A DNA stretch of 64,000 nucleotides, taken from Pseudaeromonas sp041441555 (lineage in GTDB: Bacteria; Pseudomonadota; Gammaproteobacteria; Enterobacterales; Aeromonadaceae). The notes under the pieces are model-generated. The model saw nothing but the letters and a program-made list of their open reading frames with translations. It made no database searches and was not told where the DNA came from. The translations under genes were made by a program, and so were the position numbers. The stretch spans positions 1-64,000 of the forward strand of contig JASDSW010000035.1 in assembly GCA_041441555.1 (NCBI GenBank), in the 5' to 3' direction. Positions 1 through 8,384 of this stretch are shown piece by piece (positions within the stretch are counted from its first letter, which is position 1; each line of letters begins with the position of its first letter).

Positions 1-1
1 G

Positions 2-490
2 GGCTCAGTTATTCTTTGGTTAAAAGATCAACAAAGTGTGCTCCCGCCCTGGGTCACCAAGGGGTTTGCCTACACGCCGGAGTTCTGGCGTGCCGTGGAG
101 CAGGTTCCGCTGCGCATCGATAGCATGGTCAAAAATGAGTTGCAGTTCGACAAGCTGCTCAAGGGGCGGATCGATCTGGTGCCGCTCAATACCTCACTGA
201 CCCTCTACCAATTGCAAAAACAGGGGCTGCAGGAGCGGGTTGGTTTTCTGCCCAAACCGCTGGCGGATAAGCCCTACTACAACGTGTTTTGTCGAGGATC
301 CGACTACCCCGATTTGCCCACGCTGGTGCAACGCTACGATGCGGTACTACAGGAAATGCAGCAGGATGGAACCTTGGCCCGTATCTACGCCCGCTACGGT
401 ATTGTTCGGAGCGAGGTGTCGGGGGCGGCGGCGACCAGCCCCCAACAGCAGGCGCAGGCTCGCAGGTCACAGAATGGGAGCGGTAGTTGA
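2..490 (+). CDS. Periplasmic solute-binding protein, family 3-like (5' truncated)
   Basis: The reading frame is open from base 2, so the true start lies left of the window and only the C-terminal part of about 162 residues is present. The visible part looks like the second lobe of an extracellular solute-binding protein of the amino-acid/polar-compound class. It contains a stretch resembling DLVPLNTSLTLYQL, then KPYYNVFCRG, and an end region with a helix ending in LARIYARYGI, a pattern common where such proteins carry a 'G.l..I..ky' tail. The last 25 residues are Ser/Gln/Ala-rich and probably disordered. Such proteins either feed an ABC importer or act as sensor domains. No transporter gene is visible, so the partner and ligand are unknown. 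The next gene, on the opposite strand, converges on it. Confidence 0.6.
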   Translation, partial: GSVILWLKDQQSVLPPWVTKGFAYTPEFWRAVEQVPLRIDSMVKNELQFDKLLKGRIDLVPLNTSLTLYQLQKQGLQERVGFLPKPLADKPYYNVFCRGSDYPDLPTLVQRYDAVLQEMQQDGTLARIYARYGIVRSEVSGAAATSPQQQAQARRSQNGSGS

Positions 491-573
491 GTGTGAACAG
501 TGGTTGAGGGGGCAGTGGTCGAGTGAGCAAAGAAGCAAGGGCAGAGCCAGATAGACACTGCCCCGAATGACGG

Positions 574-1329
<756 letters not shown>

Positions 1330-1360
1330 GAGCAGATCCTGTGGTGATGAACAGACTTAT

Positions 1361-1375
1361 GGGTGACAGTCACCC
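1361..1375. repeat. Perfect 7+7 inverted repeat in the TerC-gene leader
   Basis: GGGTGAC at 1361-1367 and GTCACCC at 1369-1375 flank a single A. It lies 32 bp before the start codon of the minus-strand TerC-family gene. It could be an operator, or a hairpin in the leader RNA. No known riboswitch core was recognised around it. Confidence 0.35.
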
Positions 1376-1598
1376 GGGGATAGCGCGCTAGTCTACCAGT
1401 CTCTGCTCCTGGAGGCGATTGCCTCGCCGCCCTGACTCGCTACCGCTTGGCGGCTCATGGCTAAAAAAAGTGATTTCTCCTCGGGTGGATCGCTAGCAAA
1501 AATCGTTGCGCTGAGGCAGTATCTGCGCCCTTGAGCCTGGCTATCCTCGGGTTTTAGCAGATCCGCCTTATCCCTGGCCCTATCAAGTGATCGGAAAC

Positions 1599-1877
1599 AT
1601 GAACATATTCGAATTTGAACAGCAGTTGCTTGCACAAATTGATGCCCTGGTTGCCAATGGTTCGGAAGATGAACTGTTTGCCAGCGGCTACCTTCGGGGA
1701 CACATCTCGTTGGCCGTCGCCAGCTGTGAGATGCATGGCCGCACCCTGGTTCGGGATGTGGAGATGAGCGTGCTGCGGGGATTACAGCAGGCCTGTTTGA
1801 ATGGTGAGTTGCAGGATGCCGATCAGAAGCTGGTGGAAGCCATGTGGCTGCGTCTACTGACCCAGGTGAAACGATAA
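1599..1877 (+). CDS. yfcL: YfcL family protein
   Basis: A 92-residue soluble protein starting MNIFEFEQQLLAQIDALV. It closely follows E. coli YfcL, including the conserved DELFASGYLRGH segment near residues 28-39 and the LVEAMWLRL tail. Its length equals the family norm. ATG at 1599 is preferred over an in-frame GTG at 1587 because it matches the family N-terminus. The function is not established; the family is small, acidic and found in gammaproteobacteria. It is followed directly by a hairpin terminator shared with the convergent PAS-protein gene. Confidence 0.85.
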   Translation: MNIFEFEQQLLAQIDALVANGSEDELFASGYLRGHISLAVASCEMHGRTLVRDVEMSVLRGLQQACLNGELQDADQKLVEAMWLRLLTQVKR

Positions 1878-1921
1878 GCTCTGCGCCAATCCAAACGATC
1901 AAACGAAAACTGCAAATTGAG

Positions 1922-1948
1922 CGGGCCTTGACGGCCCGTTTTGTTTTT
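1922..1948. terminator. Rho-independent terminator after yfcL
   Basis: CGGGCC (1922-1927) and GGCCCG (1933-1938) form a GC-rich stem with a 5-nt loop, followed by TTTTGTTTTT. It serves the plus-strand yfcL and lies at the 3' end of the minus-strand PAS gene. Confidence 0.8.
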
Positions 1949-2379
1949 CAGATTTCATTGGCGTAGAAGCGCGGCAGTGCCTGATCGGTGACGTCATAGA
2001 TCAACAGGGCCAGATGTTCGATCTCGCCGGTGAAGTTGGGGAGCGGCATGATGGTGATGTTTTGGTACATGTGCTCTGCCGCCCCGGTGATCGGCCGGTA
2101 GTTGGAGAAGCGGAACAGATAGGGGCGCTGCTCCCAGCTGATGAAGGCCTTGTTGTTCAGCGTCCGCACCATGTCCAGCTTGCGTTCGAGCCAGGGGCGA
2201 TCCAGCTCGGGGTAGAGCTCAAACAGGTTTTGATCCTTGACCTCATAACTTAACCGGCTGCTGTGACTCTCCATGAATCCGTTCCAGATCTGGATGCGAT
2301 TATCGACATCGAGTACCACCAGACCGACCTCCAGATCCTGGATGATGTTCATCAGCCAGTGAAATTCGCGAATTTCCAT
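1948..2379 (-). CDS. Single PAS-domain signalling protein
   Basis: This 143-residue protein is almost entirely one PAS domain, covering about residues 8-135: DLEVGLVVLDVDNRIQIWN, then a long FELYPELDRPWLERKL segment and a final strand HLALLIYDVTDQ. No kinase, GGDEF or methyl-accepting module is attached, so it is a stand-alone sensor or adaptor. It starts 10 bp after the stop of the REC-CheC/CheX response-regulator gene on the same strand, so the two are almost certainly co-transcribed and probably work together. The ligand and partner cannot be told from the sequence. No membrane segment is visible, so it should be cytoplasmic. Confidence 0.75.
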   Translation of the reverse strand: MEIREFHWLMNIIQDLEVGLVVLDVDNRIQIWNGFMESHSSRLSYEVKDQNLFELYPELDRPWLERKLDMVRTLNNKAFISWEQRPYLFRFSNYRPITGAAEHMYQNITIMPLPNFTGEIEHLALLIYDVTDQALPRFYANEI

Positions 2380-2389
2380 AGTCAGTACC

Positions 2390-3385
2390 TCACATCAGAT
2401 GCAGGATCTTGTGGTTCATGTATTGGATGGAATCTTCGGTGAACAACAGCAGCAGGTCGCATTGCACCTGATGGTCACGGATCTGGTAGTTGATCTCGAT
2501 GGCCAGGGTGCGGCGCCAGCGATGGCGGTTGGCCTGGATCAGATCCTCGATGGGCCTGTGCTGACCCAGCACAGTCGGGTGACCTTGACTGAATGGGGTG
2601 TCGAGTTGATTGGCAAAACCGCGCAAAAAGGCGCCGATCAGCACGTTGGACATATCCATTAGCAGCTCCAGCTCGACGGCGCGGGTGAGGGGGCCGGTGT
2701 GCTTCATTAGTTTGGCCAGATCGGCAAAGCTGGAGTCATGGAACAGCACCAGAGCCTCCCCAGCGATCCCGGCGCCGATAAACCCCTGGCAGACGGCGGA
2801 GAGGGTGCCCTCGCTGGCCGCCGAGTTGAGCGCCATGTGCAGCTCGCTGACCTCTAGCACATTGACGTTGGGGATGGGCAGGATCACGAAGCCGCCGAGC
2901 ATGCGGGCCAGCAGATCTGCCGCTTGTCCCATGGCGACGTTGGCCAGCTCCTGATAGACATCCCGCGCTTCGACCGTCAGGTTAACGCCGCCTTGCGTCG
3001 TCAGATCGCTCTGACCGGGCTGGTAGAGATCCAGCCGTAGCAGCAGATCGCGGATCTCCTCGCCGGTGCAAGGTTTCTTGATGAAGTCGATGGCCCCCAA
3101 GGCCATCACTTGGCGGCGAGCTTCGGGTTGGATATCGCCGGAAACGACGACGACCCGCGTGCGTAGCCCTTGCTCCTGCAAGGCCTGCAGCACCTGGTAA
3201 CCATCCATGACCGGCATGGTGAGGTCGAGAAAGACCAGATCGCCGTGACCGCTCAATATCTGCTCGAGCCCCTGCTGTCCATTTTCGGCAAAATGCAAGG
3301 CGGTGGGCCAGTCGGCGGGCAGCGCCTTGGCCATCTGTTTGCGAGCAAAGGCGGAGTCATCACAAATCAATACATTCAACGCCAT
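2390..3385 (-). CDS. Response regulator with C-terminal CheC/CheX-type phosphatase domain
   Basis: 331 residues in two parts. Residues 1-120 are a receiver domain: the acidic pair follows VLICDD, the phospho-acceptor is D54 in FLDLTMPVMDG, and K103/K104 lie in FIKKP. From about residue 135 comes a CheC/CheX-like domain, recognisable by the helix ELLMDMSNVLIGAFLRGFAN, which carries the conserved Asn-Gly pattern, and by an earlier pseudo-repeat YQELANVAMGQAADLLA. CheC/CheX domains dephosphorylate CheY-P. Here the phosphatase is fused behind a receiver, suggesting regulated dephosphorylation of another receiver protein. The downstream PAS protein is its likely partner. No chemotaxis kinase is nearby. 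Confidence 0.8.
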   Translation of the reverse strand: MALNVLICDDSAFARKQMAKALPADWPTALHFAENGQQGLEQILSGHGDLVFLDLTMPVMDGYQVLQALQEQGLRTRVVVVSGDIQPEARRQVMALGAIDFIKKPCTGEEIRDLLLRLDLYQPGQSDLTTQGGVNLTVEARDVYQELANVAMGQAADLLARMLGGFVILPIPNVNVLEVSELHMALNSAASEGTLSAVCQGFIGAGIAGEALVLFHDSSFADLAKLMKHTGPLTRAVELELLMDMSNVLIGAFLRGFANQLDTPFSQGHPTVLGQHRPIEDLIQANRHRWRRTLAIEINYQIRDHQVQCDLLLLFTEDSIQYMNHKILHLM

Positions 3386-3548
3386 TCTCCCGTCAGATAT
3401 CCCGTAAACAACTCAGATACGAGTATATGGAATCAAACCGCAGATAGCAGTTGAAGAATGGCCCGGTAGTCACAGAGTCGACACAATTTTTACCTGCTGA
3501 CAATCGGTTGCGGTAAAGACTCTGGGCCGATAAGCTGCACTCATTATA

Positions 3549-3562
3549 TTAGGCAAGCCTAA
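3549..3562. repeat. Dyad TTAGGC-AA-GCCTAA before nfsA
   Basis: Two 6-bp arms separated by AA sit just ahead of the AAAGGA ribosome-binding site of nfsA, overlapping a TATATT sequence. It is a plausible operator, but no regulator can be named from its sequence. Confidence 0.3.
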
Positions 3563-3573
3563 AGGATATTCCC

Positions 3574-4299
3574 ATGAACAGCACTATCGAGACCTTGATG
3601 CGCCACGCTTCGGTGCGAGAGTTTACTAGTCAGGGGGTGAGTGATAGCCAGCGCGAAGCCATTTTGATGGCCGCCAGAGCGACCTCCAGCTCCAGTTTTC
3701 TGCAGCTGGTTTCGATCATTCGGGTTACAGATGGTGAACTTAGGGCCCAATTGGCGCACCTTGCCGGTGATCAAGCCTATGTGGCCAGTGCCGCCGAATT
3801 CTGGGTGTTCTGCGCCGACTTTCATCGCAACAGCCAGATCGCCCCGGAGGCCAAGACCGGTTATGCCGAGCAGTTGTTGCAGGGGTGCACCGATGCGGCC
3901 TTGATGGCGCAGAGTGCGCTGACAGCGGCCGAATCCTTGGGACTGGGGGGCGTGTTTATTGGGGGCTTGCGTAACCATCCGACCGAGGTCACTGAGTTGC
4001 TGGGAATTCCACAACGGGTACTGCCGCTGTTCGGCCTGTGCCTGGGGCATCCGGTGGGCGAGCCGCACTCCAAGCCACGGCTGCCGCTGGCGCTGCTGGT
4101 CCATGAGAATCGCTACCAGACGACGGTCGATGCTCAGCTGTTAGCGGAATACGATGCCACCATGCAGGCTTATTACGCCACGCGCTCGAGCAACAGCAAG
4201 CAGCAGAACTGGAGCGGGCAGATCCGCGCCATCTTGAGCAAGGAGAGCCGCCCCTTCATGCTCGATTACCTGCACGGACAGGGGTTTATCACCCGCTAA
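3574..4299 (+). CDS. nfsA: Oxygen-insensitive NADPH nitroreductase NfsA
   Basis: 241 residues, the normal NfsA length, and collinear with E. coli NfsA. It contains HASVREFTSQGVS at the N-terminus, AARATSSSSFLQ (FMN-contacting loop), AAEFWVFCADF, AAESLGLGGVFIGGLRN and the end KESRPFMLDYLHGQGF. The enzyme is a flavin-dependent, cytoplasmic two-electron nitroreductase using NADPH on nitroaromatics and quinones. ATG at 3574 has AAAGGA 8 bp upstream. It is monocistronic and divergent from the REC-CheC/CheX gene. An imperfect hairpin at 4317-4337 (GCCGGATC/GATCCGGC) after the stop could act as a terminator. Confidence 0.95.
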   Translation: MNSTIETLMRHASVREFTSQGVSDSQREAILMAARATSSSSFLQLVSIIRVTDGELRAQLAHLAGDQAYVASAAEFWVFCADFHRNSQIAPEAKTGYAEQLLQGCTDAALMAQSALTAAESLGLGGVFIGGLRNHPTEVTELLGIPQRVLPLFGLCLGHPVGEPHSKPRLPLALLVHENRYQTTVDAQLLAEYDATMQAYYATRSSNSKQQNWSGQIRAILSKESRPFMLDYLHGQGFITR

Positions 4300-4421
4300 C
4301 CGTCCGCAGATCAAGAGCCGGATCCGCCCGATCCGGCCTTGCTCGTTCGTCCGAACGGCTCTGACAGCCAAGTCACTTTTTGCTATGCTGCGCGGCTCCT
4401 GTTGTCTGGATCCTTGGTCTC

Positions 4422-5570
4422 ATGCGTCCTTTTTGCTGGTTATCCCTGTTTCTCACCGCCATCTACTTCGTTTATGGTGCCTATACGCCGTTTTGGTCGC
4501 TGTGGCTGGCCGAGCGGGGCCTCGATGCCGATCAGATCGGCCTGTTGATTGGGGTCGGTTTGGGCGTGCGTTTCATCGGCAACCTGGTGATCCTGGGCAA
4601 GGCGAATCGTGCCTCCTTGTTGTTGCCAACCTGCCGTTACTTGGCAGTCTTGAGTCTCATCGCCTATCTGGGCTTCTACTGGAGTCAAGATTTCTGGGCC
4701 CTGTTGCTGTTGATGCTGCTGGCCAATTTCATCTACCCAACCCTGTTACCGCTGAGTGAGGCACTGGCGGCGCGCATGATGCTGCAGGTGAAGCTTGATT
4801 ACGGCAAGGTGCGGCTGTGGGGTTCGGCGGCCTTCATTCTCGGCTCGACCCTGGTGGGGGCCCTGGTGCAGCACTGGGGGGCGAGCTGGGTGTTGCACAC
4901 CATGGTGCTGGGCTTGCTGCTGTTGTGCGGTCTGAGCTGGTTGCCGATGGCGCCAGCACCGGTCGATGCGCCAGCCAGTGGGCGGCGCATCGGCTTTGCC
5001 CCCTTGCTGCGCGATCGCTCCTTCGTGATGTTCCTGCTGGTGGTGTGTCTGCTGCAGGGCAGCCATGCCGCCTATTACGGCTTCAGCGCCCTCTACTGGA
5101 AGGCCCATGGTTATGCGGAAAATGTCATCGGCTATCTGTGGGCGCTTGGCGTGCTGGCGGAGATCCTGATGTTTGCCCTGAGCCGTCGCCTGCTCGCCGG
5201 TGTCGGTTACCAGACCTTGTTTCTGATTGGTGCCGCTGGTTGTTTGCTGCGCTGGAGCATGCTGGCACTGACCACGGATCCGCTCTGGTTGGCGCTGGCA
5301 CAACTGCTGCACGCGGTCACCTTCTGCGTCAGCCATCTGGGGGCCATCCGCTACATGACCCAACAACTACCGGCCGAGCAGGTGATCCCGGCGCAGACGC
5401 TCTATGCCGCCTTGCCGACGGGTATGGTGATGGCGTTGCTGACTGCGCTGGTTGGGGTCGGCTATCAGCAGTTTCAGGGGCAGGTGTTCTGGGCCATGGC
5501 GCTGCTGGTGTTGCCGGTGTTTTTACTGCGGGTGCCACCGCGGCATTCCGAGTCATTGCGCGAGGCGTAA
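4422..5570 (+). CDS. MFS transporter, HcaT-like (3-phenylpropionate transporter family)
   Basis: 382 residues from the ATG at 4422 (MRPFCWLSLF). The open frame extends to a TTG at 4380, but that extra stretch is not family-like. The protein is hydrophobic throughout, with about 12 membrane helices, and resembles E. coli HcaT. Shared segments include YGAYTPFWSLWL, IGLLIGVGLGVRF, LDYGKVRLWGSAAFI, LLQGSHAAYYGFSALYW and the IRYM stretch after CVSHLG. HcaT-type carriers are inner-membrane proton-driven importers proposed for 3-phenylpropionate. No hca catabolic genes are present here, so the substrate is open. The gene ends at a bidirectional terminator shared with the convergent his operon. Confidence 0.85.
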   Translation: MRPFCWLSLFLTAIYFVYGAYTPFWSLWLAERGLDADQIGLLIGVGLGVRFIGNLVILGKANRASLLLPTCRYLAVLSLIAYLGFYWSQDFWALLLLMLLANFIYPTLLPLSEALAARMMLQVKLDYGKVRLWGSAAFILGSTLVGALVQHWGASWVLHTMVLGLLLLCGLSWLPMAPAPVDAPASGRRIGFAPLLRDRSFVMFLLVVCLLQGSHAAYYGFSALYWKAHGYAENVIGYLWALGVLAEILMFALSRRLLAGVGYQTLFLIGAAGCLLRWSMLALTTDPLWLALAQLLHAVTFCVSHLGAIRYMTQQLPAEQVIPAQTLYAALPTGMVMALLTALVGVGYQQFQGQVFWAMALLVLPVFLLRVPPRHSESLREA

Positions 5571-5603
5571 GCAGGAGACGGGTCTGGTCATGCGGCGCCA
5601 TAA

Positions 5604-5632
5604 AAAACGCCTGTGGTTCAAGCAGGCGTTTT
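5604..5632. terminator. Bidirectional terminator between MFS gene and his operon
   Basis: AAAACGCCTG (5604-5613) pairs with CAGGCGTTTT (5623-5632) around a 9-nt loop. Both orientations end in a short T run, so it can stop the convergent MFS and his transcripts. Confidence 0.85.
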
Positions 5633-5652
5633 GAAAGCGGCGAGGGGTGAGC

Positions 5653-6276
5653 TTACTTGGTGTGACGCTCTTGCAGACGGGTCACCACGTCGCCCAGGTT
5701 CAGCCCTTCGTTTTGCAGCAGCACCGTCAGGTGATAGAGCAGATCGGCCGATTCGTTGATCAGCTCCTCCCGATCCTTGGCCATGGCCGCCAGGGCCACT
5801 TCAACACCCTCTTCACCCACCTTCTGCGCGATGCGCTTGGTCCCCTTGGCATACAGACGAGCGGTATAGCTGGAATCTGGATCGGCGCTCTTGCGGCCGG
5901 CCAGGATCTGCTCGAGCTCGGCCAGGAAAGCCAGCGGCGGCAGCGGGTGGCCATCGAAGCAGCTGGGAGTTCCCTTGTGACAGGTCGGGCCGATAGGCTC
6001 GGCGGCAATCAGCAGGCAGTCGTTATCACAATCGGTGGTGATGGCGCGCAGTTGCAGGAAGTGGCCTGAGCTCTCGCCCTTGGTCCACAACCGCTGTTTG
6101 GTGCGGCTGAAGAAGGTGACATGGCCGCTGGCCAACGTCTGCTGCAAGGCCTCTTCGTTGACGAAGCCCTGCATCAGGACCACACCGGTAAAGACATGCT
6201 GGACGATCACCGGCATCAGGCCATCTACCTTGGCCCAGTCGAGGTTGCTTGCATCAAATTGCACTGAATTAGTCAC
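5653..6276 (-). CDS. hisI: Bifunctional phosphoribosyl-AMP cyclohydrolase / phosphoribosyl-ATP pyrophosphatase
   Basis: 207 residues from GTG at 6276, which overlaps the hisF stop by 8 bp. The longer upstream frame has no family similarity. The N-terminal half is the HisI cyclohydrolase, with the metal-site stretches TTDCDNDCLL and GPTCHKGTPSC. The C-terminal half (about residues 115-205) is the HisE pyrophosphohydrolase, with EEGVEVALAA and NESADLLYHL. The protein catalyses steps 2 and 3 of histidine synthesis, removing pyrophosphate from PR-ATP and then opening the adenine ring. It is the last gene of the operon, as in enterobacteria, and is followed by the shared terminator. Confidence 0.95.
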   Translation of the reverse strand: MTNSVQFDASNLDWAKVDGLMPVIVQHVFTGVVLMQGFVNEEALQQTLASGHVTFFSRTKQRLWTKGESSGHFLQLRAITTDCDNDCLLIAAEPIGPTCHKGTPSCFDGHPLPPLAFLAELEQILAGRKSADPDSSYTARLYAKGTKRIAQKVGEEGVEVALAAMAKDREELINESADLLYHLTVLLQNEGLNLGDVVTRLQERHTK

Positions 6277-7042
6277 GGATCTGCACTCCTTGGTTACGCA
6301 GATAAGCCTTAAGTTCCGGGATCGGGATGATGCCCTTGTGGAATACCGAGGCGGCCAGCGCCCCATCCACATCCGCCTGCTCGAATGCCTCGAGGAAATG
6401 AACCATCTCGCCGGCACCGCCAGAGGCGATGAGCGGCACGCGGCACAGGCTGCGGATCAGCCGGAGCTGCTCGAGATCATACCCCTTGCGCATGCCATCC
6501 TGGTTCATCATGTTGAGGACTATCTCACCGGCGCCGCGCTTTTGCACCTCGACGACCCAATCCGGGGTGGTCCAGGTGGTGAGGCGGGTGCGGCTCTCGT
6601 CCCCCGTGTATTGCTTGACCTGATAGTGGCCTGTGGTGGCATCAAAGTAGGAGTCGATACCGACCACTACGCACTGCACGCCGAAGCGGTCGGCCAGCTC
6701 GGTGATGAGGCTGGGATCGGCCAGGGCCGGGGAGTTGATGGAGACCTTGTCGGCGCCGAATTCCAGAATGCGGCGAGCATCTTCCACACTCTTGATACCA
6801 CCGGCCACACAGAATGGAATATCGATGACCTCCGCTACTCGGCTGACCCAGCTCTTGTCGACCACGCGGGCATCCGAGGAGGCGGTGATGTCATAGAACA
6901 CCAACTCATCGGCCCCCTCTTCGGCGTAGCGTTTGGCCAGCGGCACTATATCGCCCATCACCTCGTGGTTGCGAAACTGCACCCCTTTCACCACGACGCC
7001 ATCTTTGACGTCGAGGCAGGGGATTATGCGTCTTGCCAGCAT
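6269..7042 (-). CDS. hisF: Imidazole glycerol phosphate synthase, cyclase subunit HisF
   Basis: 257 residues from ATG at 7042 (MLARRIIPCLDVKDG), the usual HisF length. The longer frame to 7255 is only overlap with hisA. It forms a TIM barrel with catalytic Asp11 in CLDVKDG, and further signatures ELVFYDITAS, PFCVAGGIKS, ADKVSINSPAL and VPLIASGGAGEM. It takes ammonia from HisH and converts PRFAR into imidazole glycerol phosphate and AICAR. It overlaps hisA by 19 bp and hisI by 8 bp, so translation is probably coupled. Confidence 0.97.
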   Translation of the reverse strand: MLARRIIPCLDVKDGVVVKGVQFRNHEVMGDIVPLAKRYAEEGADELVFYDITASSDARVVDKSWVSRVAEVIDIPFCVAGGIKSVEDARRILEFGADKVSINSPALADPSLITELADRFGVQCVVVGIDSYFDATTGHYQVKQYTGDESRTRLTTWTTPDWVVEVQKRGAGEIVLNMMNQDGMRKGYDLEQLRLIRSLCRVPLIASGGAGEMVHFLEAFEQADVDGALAASVFHKGIIPIPELKAYLRNQGVQIRD

Positions 7043-7761
7043 GCGATCGCCTCCTGTGCGGTGAACTTGCCTTCGAGCAGGGAGCGGCCGAGGATCACGC
7101 CGCCGACGCCGGAGCCCTTGAGAGCCTCGATATCGGCGATGCCACCGATGCCACCGGAGGCCTGGAAGCTGATCGACGGATAGGCCGCGGCCAGGCTCTG
7201 GTAAAGGGCAACGTTGGAGCCTTGCAGTGTGCCATCGCGGCTGATGTCGGTGCACAGCACATGACGCAGACCGGCGGGAAGGAATCGCTCAATCAGATCC
7301 TCGATGGTGACGCCGCTGTCTTGTTGCCAGCCGGCGACGGCGATCTTGCGCTGGCCGTTGGCGTCGATGTTGACATCCAGCGCCAGGACGATCTTCTCGG
7401 CGCCGTACTTGGCCATCCAGCCCATCACCAGCTTCGGGCTCTTGACCGCGGTAGAGCCGACCACGACGCGATTGGCACCAGCGTCGAGCAGATCGCGGAC
7501 ATCCTGCTCGGTGCGCACGCCACCACCGATCTGCACCGGTGCTTTGGTGTTTTTCAGCAGTTCGCGGATGACGGTGAGCTGCCGCTGAGAGGCATCCTTG
7601 GCGCCATCCAGATCGACCAGGTGCAACTGGGTAGCCCCCGCGGCGACATAGAGGTCAAAGCGCTCTTGAGCCGAGGCTGTGTATTCGGTTTTTTGGCCAT
7701 AGTCGCCCTGGTAGAGACGGACGACCTTGCCGTTAATCAGATCAATTGCCGGGATAATCAT
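7024..7761 (-). CDS. hisA: ProFAR isomerase HisA
   Basis: 245 residues, the standard length. It opens MIIPAIDLINGKVVRLYQGD, with catalytic Asp7 in the first barrel strand. Later motifs include VDLDGAKD, VQIGGGVRTEQD, ANRVVVGSTAV, CTDISRDGTLQGSN and FQASGGIGG. It is a (beta/alpha)8 Amadori isomerase converting ProFAR to PRFAR, step 4 of the pathway. It lies between hisH (9 bp gap) and hisF (19 bp overlap). Confidence 0.97.
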   Translation of the reverse strand: MIIPAIDLINGKVVRLYQGDYGQKTEYTASAQERFDLYVAAGATQLHLVDLDGAKDASQRQLTVIRELLKNTKAPVQIGGGVRTEQDVRDLLDAGANRVVVGSTAVKSPKLVMGWMAKYGAEKIVLALDVNIDANGQRKIAVAGWQQDSGVTIEDLIERFLPAGLRHVLCTDISRDGTLQGSNVALYQSLAAAYPSISFQASGGIGGIADIEALKGSGVGGVILGRSLLEGKFTAQEAIACWQDA

Positions 7762-7770
7762 GGCGACCTC

Positions 7771-8382
7771 TTAAAGCTCAAGAAAATTCTGAATGAGACG
7801 GGCGCCAGCCTTGCCGGAACGCTCCGGATGGAACTGGGCGCCAAAGAAGTTATCCTTGCCGACCACGGCGGTGAAGGGGCCACCGTAGTCGCAGGTGGCC
7901 AAGGTGGCTGCCGTCACTTCCAGTGCATAGGAGTGCACGAAGTAGAAATAGCTACCGCTGGGGATGCCGTTGAACAGCGGATGAGTGCCATCGTGCTCGA
8001 CCTGATTCCACCCCATGTGCGGCAGACGCAAATCGCCTACCTGCATCAGTTTCACCTTGCCAGGCACTATGCCAAGGCAGTCGATGTCAGACTCGCCCCC
8101 CATGTGCTCCTCCGAGGCCTGCGCCAGCATCTGCATGCCCAGACAAAAGCCCAGCAGGGGTTGCTTGGCCTCGCGGATCAACTCGACCAGCCCACGCTCC
8201 TGCAGGTTGTGCATCGCCGCCTTGGCGGTACCGACCCCCGGCAGGATCAGCTTGTCGGCGGCGCGGATAACGGCGGCCTCCTTGCTGACCTGAGCCGTGA
8301 CCCCCAGTCGCTCGATGGCCATGCGCACCGAGGAGAGGTTGGCGCAGCCGGTATCGATGATCACAATGTTGGGTGATGTCAT
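7771..8382 (-). CDS. hisH: Imidazole glycerol phosphate synthase, glutaminase subunit HisH
   Basis: 203 residues. A class-I glutamine amidotransferase with nucleophile Cys80 in LLGFCLGMQ and the His185/Glu187 pair in QFHPERSG. The oxyanion motif PGVGTA appears near residue 49. It hydrolyses glutamine and channels ammonia to HisF. The gene begins 2 bp after the hisB stop and precedes hisA by 9 bp. Confidence 0.97.
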   Translation of the reverse strand: MTSPNIVIIDTGCANLSSVRMAIERLGVTAQVSKEAAVIRAADKLILPGVGTAKAAMHNLQERGLVELIREAKQPLLGFCLGMQMLAQASEEHMGGESDIDCLGIVPGKVKLMQVGDLRLPHMGWNQVEHDGTHPLFNGIPSGSYFYFVHSYALEVTAATLATCDYGGPFTAVVGKDNFFGAQFHPERSGKAGARLIQNFLEL

Positions 8383-8384
8383 GA

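Noticed and set aside
1330..1600. Possible yybP-ykoY manganese riboswitch before the TerC-family gene
   Set aside because: TerC-family genes sometimes carry it, but the conserved core was not found; only a simple dyad is present.
7033..8376. A 447-codon open frame antisense to hisA and hisH
   Set aside because: It overlaps conserved his genes completely, and its composition is that of a high-GC shadow frame; no family resemblance.
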